DNA from: Massilia sp. Root418
Lineage (GTDB): Bacteria; Pseudomonadota; Gammaproteobacteria; Burkholderiales; Burkholderiaceae_D
Reading direction: 5' to 3'
Length of the DNA: 64,000 nt
NCBI RefSeq assembly: GCF_001425265.1
Contig: NZ_LMEC01000022.1
Location: 567,877 to 631,876 of the forward strand
Below, piece by piece: positions 52,870 through 62,349 of the stretch. Below the pieces are notes generated by a model, which was not told the origin of the DNA, did no database searches, and saw only the letters and a program-made list of their open reading frames with translations. A program made the translations under genes and the position numbers. Each line of letters starts with the position of its first letter. Position 1 is the stretch's first letter.

Positions 52870-53772
52870 TTAGCGGGCCTTGCCGTAGAAGGAAGGCTCG
52901 CCGTTGGGACGCGTCTTGAAGCGCTTATGCGTCCAGAAATATTCGGCCGGGGCCTCGCGCACGCGCGCCTCGATGAAGGCGTTCATGCGGCGCGTCGCTT
53001 CCACCATGTCCGGACCTGGATAATTGTCCCACGGTGCATAGAATTTTACCTGCCAGCCCTGGTAATCGGGCAGGAAGGTGCAGATCACCGGCATCACCTG
53101 CGCGCCAGTGGCCGCCGCAATGCGCGCCGTGGCCGACAGCGTGGCTGCCGGCACGCCGAAGAAGGGCACGAATTCCGCGTCCTTCTCGCCGAAATCCATG
53201 TCCGGCAGCATGAAGTAGGGCAGCTTTTCCTTCAGCGCGCGCAGGATGGGTTTGATGCCGTCCAGGCGCGTGAACAGGCGCACCGGCTTGAAGCGCGCGC
53301 GGCCGTCGCGCAGCACCTTGTCGAACACGGCGTTCTTCTGCTGCACGTACATGGACGAGGCTGACGCTTGCATGGCGATAGCCGCGCCGGCCACGTCCAG
53401 GCACACGAAGTGCGGGCACAGCAGGATGGTCGGCTGCTGCGTCATGGCCGCCACCGGGATGCCGGCCGATTCCGGGTGCGCGCCGTCGAAGGACACCACC
53501 TTGATCAGGCGCTGCAGGCGCGCTTCCGACGCCCACCACAGGATGGAGCGCTCGAACACGCTGCGCGAATACGCCTGGAAGTGGCGCCGCGCCAGCGCGG
53601 TGCGCTCGGCCTCGGACAGCTCGGGCAGGCACAGGCGCAGGTTCACCAGCGTGATGTCGCGCCGCGGCTTCATGATGAGGAACAGCAGCGAGCCGACCGC
53701 CGTGCCGAAGCGGCCCAGCACCGGCAGGGGCAGCCAGTGCAGCAGCCACATGAATCCCAGCAGCAGCCTCAT
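52870..53772 (-). CDS. Lipid A biosynthesis acyltransferase (LpxL/HtrB family)
   Basis: A 300-aa inner membrane lysophospholipid acyltransferase-like enzyme. An N-terminal hydrophobic helix (about 1-30) precedes the H(x4)D motif HFVCLD, and MPVICTFLPDYQGW. It should add a secondary acyl chain to lipid A. ATG 53772 overlaps the stop of the upstream paralogue (ATGA); a longer frame is ignored because it runs into that gene. Confidence 0.92.
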   Translation of the reverse strand: MRLLLGFMWLLHWLPLPVLGRFGTAVGSLLFLIMKPRRDITLVNLRLCLPELSEAERTALARRHFQAYSRSVFERSILWWASEARLQRLIKVVSFDGAHPESAGIPVAAMTQQPTILLCPHFVCLDVAGAAIAMQASASSMYVQQKNAVFDKVLRDGRARFKPVRLFTRLDGIKPILRALKEKLPYFMLPDMDFGEKDAEFVPFFGVPAATLSATARIAAATGAQVMPVICTFLPDYQGWQVKFYAPWDNYPGPDMVEATRRMNAFIEARVREAPAEYFWTHKRFKTRPNGEPSFYGKAR

Positions 53773-54647
53773 TTCGCCTCCGGCTGGTCGGCGGCAGCGC
53801 CATCGCTTGCAGCGCCCGCAGCGGCCGCGCCGGCCGGCACCTTGTAGCGGTTGTAGCTCCAATAATATTGCGACGGCGCGCGCGCGATCAGCTGTTCCAT
53901 GGCGGCGTTGATGGCGCGCGCCTGCTCGGCCGCGCTGCCGTCCAGCGTGCCCTCGAATGGCACGAAGCGGATCACGTAGCCGCGCCCGAACGGCAGGCGC
54001 TCGGCGTAGGTGACGATGACTGCCGCGTTGCCCATCTGCGCCAGCTTGGCCGGCAAGGTCATGGTGTAGGCGCTGCGGCCGAAGAAGTCGGCGAACACGC
54101 CTTCGCCTTCCTGCGGCACCTGGTCGGGCAGCAGGCCGATCGGCATGCCCTTCTTGAGCGTCTTGGCCAGCATGCGCACGCCGGACATATTGGCCGGCGC
54201 CAGCAGCAGATTCTTGCGCGCGCGCGCGCCCTCGATCAGCGGCTTGAGCGCGGCTTTTTTCGGCGGCCGGTACATCACCATCAGCTCGGTGCGCAGCGCA
54301 ATTTCCTGAGCGACAATTTCAAAGCAGCCAAGGTGTGGCGTCAGGAACACAATCCCGCGGCCGGCGTCCAGATTTTTTTGCACCAGCTCCCAGTTCTCGG
54401 TGCTGGCGTGGCGCGACACACGTTCCGGTTGCGCGCACCAGATGAACGGCAATTCCAGTATGCTCTTACCAGACTCGGCGATGGCCGCGCCCAGATGGCG
54501 CTCAACGCCGGCCTGGCGCATATTCTCGCGCATGCGGCGGCGGTGCGACGGCGACAGCAAATAAACCAGCCAGCCGAGCGCGGCGCCCAGGGCGTGCAAC
54601 ACTGGCAAGGGAAAGACGGAAAGGAAGCGGAATATGGTGACAAGCAT
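53769..54647 (-). CDS. Lipid A biosynthesis acyltransferase paralogue (LpxL/HtrB family)
   Basis: A 292-aa paralogue of the next gene. N-terminal anchor (about 7-31), H(x4)E motif HLGCFE, and GLLPDQVPQEGEGVFADFFGR typical of HtrB. It ends in an Ala-rich, weakly conserved tail. Two adjacent LpxL homologues suggest the two secondary acylations of lipid A. Translationally coupled to the next gene; divergent from metK. Confidence 0.92.
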   Translation of the reverse strand: MLVTIFRFLSVFPLPVLHALGAALGWLVYLLSPSHRRRMRENMRQAGVERHLGAAIAESGKSILELPFIWCAQPERVSRHASTENWELVQKNLDAGRGIVFLTPHLGCFEIVAQEIALRTELMVMYRPPKKAALKPLIEGARARKNLLLAPANMSGVRMLAKTLKKGMPIGLLPDQVPQEGEGVFADFFGRSAYTMTLPAKLAQMGNAAVIVTYAERLPFGRGYVIRFVPFEGTLDGSAAEQARAINAAMEQLIARAPSQYYWSYNRYKVPAGAAAAGAASDGAAADQPEAK

Positions 54648-54662
54648 GAATGTTTCGAGCGG

Positions 54663-54835
54663 GGCAAAAAATTTTGCCTTGCCAAAAGTTTTTAAAAGAA
54701 GCGTAAAATACCACGTATGCAGTATCCGCTGAGTTAACAGACAACTTGCGAAGCGGAATATAAATATCGCTAAAGCGTCGCAAGCCGTATTGGTTGTTGC
54801 GACATGTTTATCAAAACCAGTATCAGGAGCTTGCG
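54663..54835 (+). promoter_or_regulatory. metK promoter and structured 5' leader
   Basis: GGCAAAA-AA-TTTTGCC (54663-54678) is a palindrome beside a -10-like TAAAAT (54704-54709). The leader then carries three TTGCGA segments (54746-54751, 54797-54802, 54831-54836) and one TCGCAA (54778-54783). Segment 54778-54785 can pair with 54829-54836, covering the space between GGAG and the metK AUG, or with 54745-54751 (with a 4-bp inner stem 54752-54755/54768-54771), or 54777-54783 with 54797-54803. A 6-codon ORF (54717-54737) opens near the predicted transcript start. It matches no SAM riboswitch class I know. Confidence 0.55.
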
Positions 54836-56005
54836 ATGTCTTCCAACGACTACCTCTTCACCTCTGAATCCGTCTCCGAAGGCCACCCCGACAAGGTTGC
54901 CGACCAGATCTCCGACGCCATTCTCGACGCCATCCTGGCGCAAGACCCGAAAGCGCGCGTTGCCGCTGAAACCCTGTGCAATACCGGCCTGGTGGTGCTG
55001 GCAGGCGAGATCACCACGCACGCCAATGTCGATTATATTCAAGTGGCGCGCGAAACCATCAAGCGCATCGGCTACGACAACACCGACTACGGCATCGACT
55101 ACCGCGGTTGCGCCGTGATGGTGTGCTACGACAAGCAGTCGCCGGACATCGCCCAGGGCGTGGACGAAGGCGCGGGCCTGGACCTGGACCAGGGCGCCGG
55201 CGACCAGGGCCTGATGTTCGGCTACGCCTGCGACGAAACCCCGGAACTGATGCCGGCCGCGATCTATTACTCGCACCGCCTGGTCGAGCGCCAGTCGCAG
55301 CTGCGCAAGGATGGCCGCCTGCCATGGCTGCGTCCGGACGCCAAATCGCAAGTCACGCTGCGCTACGTCGACGGCCGTCCGGTGTCGGTGGACACCGTGG
55401 TGCTGTCGACCCAGCACGCGCCGGAAGTGAGCCACAAGCAGATCGAAGAAGCGGTGATCGAAGAGATCATCAAGCCGGTGCTGCCGTCGGCCTGGCTGAA
55501 GGACACCAAATTCCTGGTCAACCCGACCGGCCGTTTCGTCATCGGCGGCCCGCAGGGCGACTGCGGCCTGACCGGCCGCAAGATCATCGTCGACACCTAC
55601 GGCGGCGCAGCCCCGCACGGCGGCGGCGCCTTCTCCGGCAAGGATCCGTCCAAGGTTGACCGTTCCGCCGCCTACGCCGCGCGCTACGTGGCCAAGAACA
55701 TCGTGGCCGCCGGCCTGGCGCGCCAGTGCCAGGTGCAGGTGTCGTACGCGATCGGCATCGCGCGCCCGATCAACATCACGGTCTACACCGAAGGCACCGG
55801 CGTGATTTCGGACGACGCCATCGCCAAGCTGGTGCTGGAGCACTTCGACCTGCGCCCGAAAGGCATCGTGCAGATGCTGGACCTGCTGCGCCCGATCTAC
55901 CAGAAGACCGCGGCCTACGGCCACTTCGGCCGCGAAGAGCCGGAATTCAGCTGGGAGCGCACCGACAAGGTTGCCGCCCTGCGCGCCGCTGCCGGCCTGA
56001 ACTAA
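54836..56005 (+). CDS. metK: S-adenosylmethionine synthetase
   Basis: A 389-aa enzyme making S-adenosylmethionine from ATP and methionine. FTSESVSEGHPDKVADQISDA, GAGDQGLMFGYACDETPELMP (ATP loop), TYGGAAPHGGGAFSGKDPSKVDRSAAYAARY and GIARPINITV are canonical. ATG 54836 has AGGAG upstream; an in-frame start at 54794 would place residues across the structured leader and is not favoured. First gene of the methyl-cycle cluster. Confidence 0.98.
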   Translation: MSSNDYLFTSESVSEGHPDKVADQISDAILDAILAQDPKARVAAETLCNTGLVVLAGEITTHANVDYIQVARETIKRIGYDNTDYGIDYRGCAVMVCYDKQSPDIAQGVDEGAGLDLDQGAGDQGLMFGYACDETPELMPAAIYYSHRLVERQSQLRKDGRLPWLRPDAKSQVTLRYVDGRPVSVDTVVLSTQHAPEVSHKQIEEAVIEEIIKPVLPSAWLKDTKFLVNPTGRFVIGGPQGDCGLTGRKIIVDTYGGAAPHGGGAFSGKDPSKVDRSAAYAARYVAKNIVAAGLARQCQVQVSYAIGIARPINITVYTEGTGVISDDAIAKLVLEHFDLRPKGIVQMLDLLRPIYQKTAAYGHFGREEPEFSWERTDKVAALRAAAGLN

Positions 56006-56015
56006 TGTTGTATCG

Positions 56016-56045
56016 CCGCCGTGTCTATCGACGCGGCGGTTTTTT
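56016..56045 (+). terminator. Intrinsic terminator of metK
   Basis: Stem CCGCCGTGTC/GACGCGGCGG (56016-56025/56030-56039) with a 4-nt loop, followed by six Ts. It lies 10 bp after the stop. A -10-like TAGAAT (56050-56055) just after it may start the ahcY transcript. Confidence 0.9.
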
Positions 56046-56062
56046 CTGCTAGAATCCCTCTT

Positions 56063-56130
56063 CCGAGGAGCGCTGCGACCCGCCAGACAACACCAGGCAG
56101 GCCAGGCTCGGAATTCAACACCGCGCTCAC
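56063..56130 (+). promoter_or_regulatory. S-adenosylhomocysteine (SAH) riboswitch
   Basis: The conserved SAH aptamer is seen: CCGAGGAGCGCTGCGAC (56063-56079), a variable hairpin, GCCAGGCTCGG (56101-56111) closing the first stem, and GCGCTCAC (56123-56130) pairing with GAGCGC to form the pseudoknot. It lies 33 bp before ahcY, the classical target in beta- and gammaproteobacteria. Known action: SAH binding turns ahcY on. Confidence 0.95.
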
Positions 56131-56163
56131 GTTACTTTTTTCAACCATTGAAAGGAGGGCGTG

Positions 56164-57579
<1,416 letters not shown>

Positions 57580-57586
57580 GCGGTTC

Positions 57587-57677
57587 GGCGGGTTACGCTA
57601 CGCTAACCCGCCCTACGCGGCAACAACGATACACCGCAGGGCGGGTCAGGCCGCAGGCCGTCACCCGCCAGCTCCGT
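57587..57677. repeat. GGCGGGTTA interspersed palindromic repeat, copy 1
   Basis: GGCGGGTTA (57587-57595) pairs with TAACCCGCC (57604-57612); a second part ends ACCCGCC (57663-57669), so the element is a compound hairpin of about 83 bp, followed by AGCTCCGT that is shared with copy 2. It lies between ahcY and the holin-like gene and could act as ahcY terminator. Confidence 0.85.
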
Positions 57678-57691
57678 TGCGAGGCATATTT

Positions 57692-58048
57692 ATGCGTTTG
57701 GTCCTTACCTGGTTAATCAATGCCGCGGCGCTGTTCGCCGTGCCCTACCTGATGCATTCCGTCGATGTCACAAGCATAGGCGCCGCCCTGATCGCAGCCT
57801 TAGTGCTGGGTCTGGTCAACACACTGATACGTCCGATACTGCTGCTGCTCACCCTGCCGGTGACCGTGCTGTCGCTGGGCCTGTTCATCCTGGTCATCAA
57901 CGGCTTCATGTTCTGGATGGTGGCGCACTGGGTCGACGGCTTCCATGTCGACAGCTTCTGGGCTGCCATGGGGGGCGCCATTCTGTACAGTGTGATTTCC
58001 TGGGCTCTGTCCACCTTACTTCTGAAGAATGCCGATGGAAACCCATAA
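57692..58048 (+). CDS. Phage_holin_4_2-type (YvlD-like) small membrane protein
   Basis: A 118-aa protein with four predicted membrane helices (about 4-22, 28-46, 54-78, 90-112) and GLVNTLIRPILLLLTLPVTVLSLG, the signature of the DUF/holin_4_2 family. Despite the name, members are chromosomal and not tied to prophages. It overlaps the metF start, so it is translated with it; a role in the methyl cycle is not known. ATG 57692 chosen, GAGGC upstream. Confidence 0.88.
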   Translation: MRLVLTWLINAAALFAVPYLMHSVDVTSIGAALIAALVLGLVNTLIRPILLLLTLPVTVLSLGLFILVINGFMFWMVAHWVDGFHVDSFWAAMGGAILYSVISWALSTLLLKNADGNP

Positions 58049-58862
58049 TTTCAGTATCGAATTCTTTCCGCCCAAGACGGCGGAAGGAGCGGAAAAGCTG
58101 CGCGCCGTGCGCGCCAAGCTGTCCGAGCTGCATCCCAAGTATTTCTCCGTCACGTTCGGTGCCGGCGGCACCACCCAGACCGGCACGCTCGACACGGTGC
58201 GCGAGATCCTCGCCGCCGGCGAGGACGCCGCGCCCCACCTGTCCTGCGTGGGCGGCACGCGCGCATCGATCCGCGCCATCCTGAACGAATACAAGTCGCA
58301 CGGCATCAAGCGCATCGTGGCGCTGCGCGGCGACCTGCCGAGCGGCTACGGCGCCTCGGGCGAATTCCGCTACGCCAATGAGCTGGTGGAATTCATCCGC
58401 GCCGAAACCGGCGACTGGTTCCACATCGAAGTGGCAGCCTACCCGGAAGTGCACCCGCAAGCGAAATCGCCGCAGGATGACCTGCTGGCCTTCGAGCGCA
58501 AGGTCAAGGCGGGCGCCAATGCCGCCATCACCCAGTACTTCTACAACGCCGACGCGTATTTCAATTTTGTCGAGCAGACCCAGAAGCTGGGCATCCAGGT
58601 GCCCATCGTGGCCGGCATCATGCCGATCACGAACTACACCCAGCTGATGCGTTTTTCCGACATGTGCGGCGCCGAGATCCCGCGCTGGGTGCGCCTGAAG
58701 CTGGCCAGCTTCGGCGACGACAGCGCCTCCATCAAAGCCTTCGGGCTGGACGTGGTGGGCAGCCTGTGCGAACGCCTGCTGGCGGGCGGCGCGCCCGGCC
58801 TGCACTTCTATAGCATGAACCAGGCCGCCGCCACCACGGCGCTGTGGCAGCGGCTGGTTTGA
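58035..58862 (+). CDS. metF: Methylenetetrahydrofolate reductase
   Basis: A 275-aa FAD enzyme reducing 5,10-methylene-THF to 5-methyl-THF for homocysteine methylation. FSIEFFPPKTAEG, FSVTFGAGGTTQTGT, ALRGDLPSGYG, AAYPEVHPQAKS and TQYFYNADAYFNFVE are conserved. ATG 58035 or 58029; both lie inside the end of the previous gene. No own terminator but the repeat follows. Confidence 0.97.
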   Translation: METHNFSIEFFPPKTAEGAEKLRAVRAKLSELHPKYFSVTFGAGGTTQTGTLDTVREILAAGEDAAPHLSCVGGTRASIRAILNEYKSHGIKRIVALRGDLPSGYGASGEFRYANELVEFIRAETGDWFHIEVAAYPEVHPQAKSPQDDLLAFERKVKAGANAAITQYFYNADAYFNFVEQTQKLGIQVPIVAGIMPITNYTQLMRFSDMCGAEIPRWVRLKLASFGDDSASIKAFGLDVVGSLCERLLAGGAPGLHFYSMNQAAATTALWQRLV

Positions 58863-58868
58863 GGCCTT

Positions 58869-58980
58869 GGCGGGTTACGCTGCGCTAACCCGCCCTACGA
58901 TGCGCCAGCAGCGCCGGTGATGCCGGCGACCCGGTGGCGCGTAGGGCGGGTTAGGCGGAGCCGTAACCCGCCAGCTCCGT
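58869..58980. repeat. GGCGGGTTA interspersed palindromic repeat, copy 2
   Basis: GGCGGGTTA at 58869-58877 and TAACCCGCC at 58964-58972 bound a 104-bp compound hairpin with an inner GGCGGGTTA (58946-58954 region) and TAACCCGCC (58886-58894), followed by AGCTCCGT as in copy 1. It overlaps the 3' end of the cyclo-ligase gene and supplies its last ~8 codons and stop. Confidence 0.85.
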
Positions 58981-59565
58981 CAACACCGCATCCAGCGCGA
59001 TGTCGTGGCTATCATCCGGAAAGTCCGCCTGCAGGCACGAGTAGGCAATCCCCACCGTGGCCGGGCGCGGTTCCCGGGCCAGGGTGCGGTCATAAAATCC
59101 GCCGCCATAGCCCAGCCGGTAGCCATGCCGGTTATAGCCCAGGCAGGGCACCAGCAGCGCCGGCGGATACGGCGCCATGCGCAAGTCGGCCGGCACCGCC
59201 ACCCCCATCGCATCCTTCACCATCGCCTCGCCGATCTGCCAGTGCGCGAATTCCAGCGCCGCATCCTTCCGCACCACCACCGGCAACAGCAGCCGCACGC
59301 CGCGCCGCGCCAGTTCCGCGTAAGCCGGGTGCAGGTCCGGCTCGTCGCGCAGCGGCCAGTACACGCCCAGCACGTCCACCTTGTTTTTTTGCTGCCACGC
59401 CAGCACCTGATCACATAGCGCCCGGTCCCACTGCGCACGCGTGTCCGCGCCGAGCGCGCGGCGCGTGGCCAGCATCTGCTTGCGCAGCGCCGTTTTCGGG
59501 TTGCCGCCCTCTGGCGGAGCTAGGGGCTGGGCTGGGTTGCGTGGTATTCTAGGGTCGCCGCTCAT
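58951..59565 (-). CDS. 5-formyltetrahydrofolate cyclo-ligase
   Basis: A 204-aa enzyme converting 5-formyl-THF to 5,10-methenyl-THF with ATP. KTALRKQMLATRRAL near the N-terminus, LLVPCLGYNRHGYRLGYGGGFYDRTL as the ATP/folate loop. The final residues (TELAGYGSA) are encoded by the palindromic repeat. It shares a 14-bp divergent gap with the transglycosylase gene. Confidence 0.93.
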   Translation of the reverse strand: MSGDPRIPRNPAQPLAPPEGGNPKTALRKQMLATRRALGADTRAQWDRALCDQVLAWQQKNKVDVLGVYWPLRDEPDLHPAYAELARRGVRLLLPVVVRKDAALEFAHWQIGEAMVKDAMGVAVPADLRMAPYPPALLVPCLGYNRHGYRLGYGGGFYDRTLAREPRPATVGIAYSCLQADFPDDSHDIALDAVLTELAGYGSA

Positions 59566-59579
59566 GTCTTGGGTCTGTC

Positions 59580-61589
59580 GTGAATTTTAGTGAGAGTCGT
59601 ACATTGATTTCCCCGTTGAAATGGATTGCCGGCGTCATTGCAGGATGCGCCTTTGTCAGCCTGGTGCATGCCCAAGACGCTGGCGCGGACAACCGCAAAG
59701 AGGACGATGCCTTCCTGCTGCTGCGCGAAGCGGTGCGCAAGGACGAGACGCAAAAGGCCGAGTTCTACGCCGCCCGCCTGCCCAACTATTCCATTCCTTC
59801 CTATGTCGATTATTATCGGCTGAAATCGCACTGGCGTGACGCCACCACGTACGAGATCCGCGAATTCCTCAAGCGCTACGAGGGCAGCGCCATCGCCGAC
59901 CGCCTGCGCAACGACTGGCTGCTGGAGCTGGGCCGCAAGAAGGACTGGCCCAATTTCGACGACCAGCTGCCGCTGTTCGTGCTCAACGACGACACCCAGG
60001 TCAAGTGCTACGCGCTGCAGTCGAAAGCGCTCAAGGGCCTGAAGGTGGCCGACGACGCGCGTGCCCTGCTGACTGCGCCCAACGGTTACGGCGAAGCATG
60101 CGCGGGCCTGATCGCCACCCTGTACCAGGCCGGCCAGTTTAGCGACGAGGACGTGTGGGCCCAGGTGCGCCTGTCGGGCGAATTCAACGCCACCGGCCAG
60201 GCGCGCCGCGCCATCATGCTGCTGGGCGGCGTGGACAAGAAAATCACGCAGGCGGTGGACCTGCCGCTGGTGGCCATCGCCAAGGGACCGGGCACGGGCC
60301 GCGTGGAACACGAGACCTTCCTGGTGGCGGTGGGCCGCGCCGCCAAGACCAGCATGAAGCTGGCCGTGCTGGCGCTGGAGAAGGCCGCGCCCAGGCTGAG
60401 CGCGCAGGAGCAGGCCATCGGCTGGGCCGCCATTGCGCTGCAGTCGTCCTACACGCTGGCGCCGGAAACCAGCGCCTACTGGCGCAAGTCCGAGGGTGCG
60501 CCGCTGTCGATCGACCAGCACCAGTGGAAGACCCGCATTGCGCTGCGCGACGGCGACTGGAAGCAGGTGAAAAAGAACATCGCCGCCATGCCCGAAGCGC
60601 TGCGCAGCGACCCGGCCTGGATCTACTGGCGCGCCCGCGCGCTGATGGCCGAATCGGCCGTGCCCGGGCAGCCCGCGCATGCCACGCCGGAAGCGGCCCA
60701 GCTGCTGCGCTCCATCTCGGACCAGGCCAGCTTCTACGGCCTGCTGGCGCAGGAAGAGCTGGGCCGGCTGATCTCCATCCCGCCGCCCGGCGCGCCGCTG
60801 GCGCCGGCCGAAGTGGCCGCTATCGCCGAGCGTCCCGGCTTCCAGCGCGCGCTGAAATTCTTCGGCATGCGGCTGCGCTTCGAGGGCACGCGCGAATGGA
60901 ACTGGGAGCTGCGCAGCCTGGACGAGCGCGGCCACCTGGCCGCCGCCGAATTCGCGCGCCAGAACCATATCCTGGACCGCATGGTCAACACCTCGGACCG
61001 CACCCGCGTGCAGGTCGACTACACCCAGCGCTACCCCTCGCCGCACGACGACATCATGCATCCGGCCACGCAGACGCTGGGGCTGGACAAGGCCTGGGTG
61101 TACGGCATCATCCGCCAGGAGTCGCGCTTCATCATGGACGCGCAGTCGCACGCCGGCGCCTCCGGCCTGATGCAGGTCATGCCGTCCACCGCGCGCTGGG
61201 TGGCCAAGAAGATCGGCGTCACCGACTTCGTGCAGGACGCCATCACCGACGTCAAGACCAACATCATGCTGGGCACGAACTACATGAATATGGTGCTGGG
61301 GAATATGGACGGCTCGCAGGTGCTGGCCACGGCCGCCTACAACGCCGGGCCGGGCCGCCTGCGTTCCTGGCGCGCCACGCTGGACAAACCGATGGAAAGC
61401 GCGGTCTTCATCGAATCGATTCCTTATTTCGAAACCCGCGTCTACGTGAAAAACGTGATGTCCAACGCCACCTATTACGCCGCCCTGTTCGAGGGCCGTC
61501 CGCAATCGCTGAAGGCGCGCCTGGGCACGGTCGGGCCGAAAGGCTACACGGAGCAGGAACGCAACGAAGCCAGCTTCGGCGGCAAATAA
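59580..61589 (+). CDS. Soluble lytic murein transglycosylase (Slt70-like)
   Basis: A 669-aa periplasmic enzyme. Signal peptide (about 1-31, LVHAQ), a helical superhelix domain of repeats (about 40-450), a linker, then the SLT domain with catalytic Glu in IIRQESRF and HAGASGLMQVMPSTA, and AYNAGPGRLRSW. GTG 59580 start. It cuts glycan strands to 1,6-anhydro products. Length normal for Slt70. Confidence 0.93.
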   Translation: MNFSESRTLISPLKWIAGVIAGCAFVSLVHAQDAGADNRKEDDAFLLLREAVRKDETQKAEFYAARLPNYSIPSYVDYYRLKSHWRDATTYEIREFLKRYEGSAIADRLRNDWLLELGRKKDWPNFDDQLPLFVLNDDTQVKCYALQSKALKGLKVADDARALLTAPNGYGEACAGLIATLYQAGQFSDEDVWAQVRLSGEFNATGQARRAIMLLGGVDKKITQAVDLPLVAIAKGPGTGRVEHETFLVAVGRAAKTSMKLAVLALEKAAPRLSAQEQAIGWAAIALQSSYTLAPETSAYWRKSEGAPLSIDQHQWKTRIALRDGDWKQVKKNIAAMPEALRSDPAWIYWRARALMAESAVPGQPAHATPEAAQLLRSISDQASFYGLLAQEELGRLISIPPPGAPLAPAEVAAIAERPGFQRALKFFGMRLRFEGTREWNWELRSLDERGHLAAAEFARQNHILDRMVNTSDRTRVQVDYTQRYPSPHDDIMHPATQTLGLDKAWVYGIIRQESRFIMDAQSHAGASGLMQVMPSTARWVAKKIGVTDFVQDAITDVKTNIMLGTNYMNMVLGNMDGSQVLATAAYNAGPGRLRSWRATLDKPMESAVFIESIPYFETRVYVKNVMSNATYYAALFEGRPQSLKARLGTVGPKGYTEQERNEASFGGK

Positions 61590-61612
61590 CCATTCAAACC
61601 TCGGGAACACAC

Positions 61613-62329
61613 ATGCAAAACACAGTACTGGATCCTACATTGACGCAAACCCTGGCCGCCGCCCGCGAGCCCGGCCTGACCCTGGTCATCGGCAACAAGA
61701 ACTATTCCTCGTGGTCGATGCGCCCCTGGGTGGCGATGACCGCGTTCAATATCCCGTTCCAGGAAGTGCGCGTGCTGCTGGACCAGAACGATACCGCCAC
61801 CAAGATCGCTGAATACTCGGCTTGCGGCCGGGTGCCGGTGCTGCTGGCGGGCGAGATGACGATCTGGGACAGCCTGGCCATCTGCGAATACCTGGCCGAG
61901 CAGTTCCCCGAAAAGCATATGTGGCCGCAGGACGTGGCCGCGCGCGCCATGGCGCGTTCGGTCTGCGCCGAGATGCATTCCGGCTTCGCCAGCCTGCGCA
62001 ACTCGATGTCGATGAACGTCAAGGGCAGCTATCCCGGCAAGGGCCGCACGCCCGGCACCCAGGCCGACATCGGCCGCATCAGCGAAATCTGGGAAGAGTG
62101 CCTGAGCCGCTTTGGCCACCATGAATTCCTGTTCGGCGACTTCACCATCGCCGACGCCTACTACGCGCCGGTGGTGATGCGTTTCAAGACCTACGGCGTA
62201 GTGCTGCCGCCCGCGCTGAACGCCTACTGCGAACGCGTGCGCGCCCATCCCGCCGTGGCGCGCTGGATCAGCGAAGCGCTGGCCGAGACCGAAACCTGCC
62301 CGCTGCACGACGCGGAAATGCCGGACTAA
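61613..62329 (+). CDS. Glutathione S-transferase family protein
   Basis: A 238-aa GST. N-terminal thioredoxin fold with IGNKNYSSWSMRPWVAM (Ser as likely GSH-activating residue), cis-Pro in GRVPVLLAG, ESLAICEYLAE-type helix DSLAICEYLAEQFPE, then the helical C-terminal domain. It resembles YfcF/maleylacetoacetate-like proteins. ATG 61613 is weakly preceded by GGGA. Confidence 0.92.
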   Translation: MQNTVLDPTLTQTLAAAREPGLTLVIGNKNYSSWSMRPWVAMTAFNIPFQEVRVLLDQNDTATKIAEYSACGRVPVLLAGEMTIWDSLAICEYLAEQFPEKHMWPQDVAARAMARSVCAEMHSGFASLRNSMSMNVKGSYPGKGRTPGTQADIGRISEIWEECLSRFGHHEFLFGDFTIADAYYAPVVMRFKTYGVVLPPALNAYCERVRAHPAVARWISEALAETETCPLHDAEMPD

Positions 62330-62349
62330 CGGTGACAAAGGGGATCGCG

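Noticed and set aside
54648..54836. A SAM-I, SAM-II or other known SAM riboswitch before metK
   Set aside because: The conserved aptamer sequences of these classes are not seen; only the TTGCGA/TCGCAA set is present.
57692..58048. Holin annotation as a sign of a prophage
   Set aside because: No phage structural, integrase or lysis genes are nearby; the family is a common chromosomal membrane protein.
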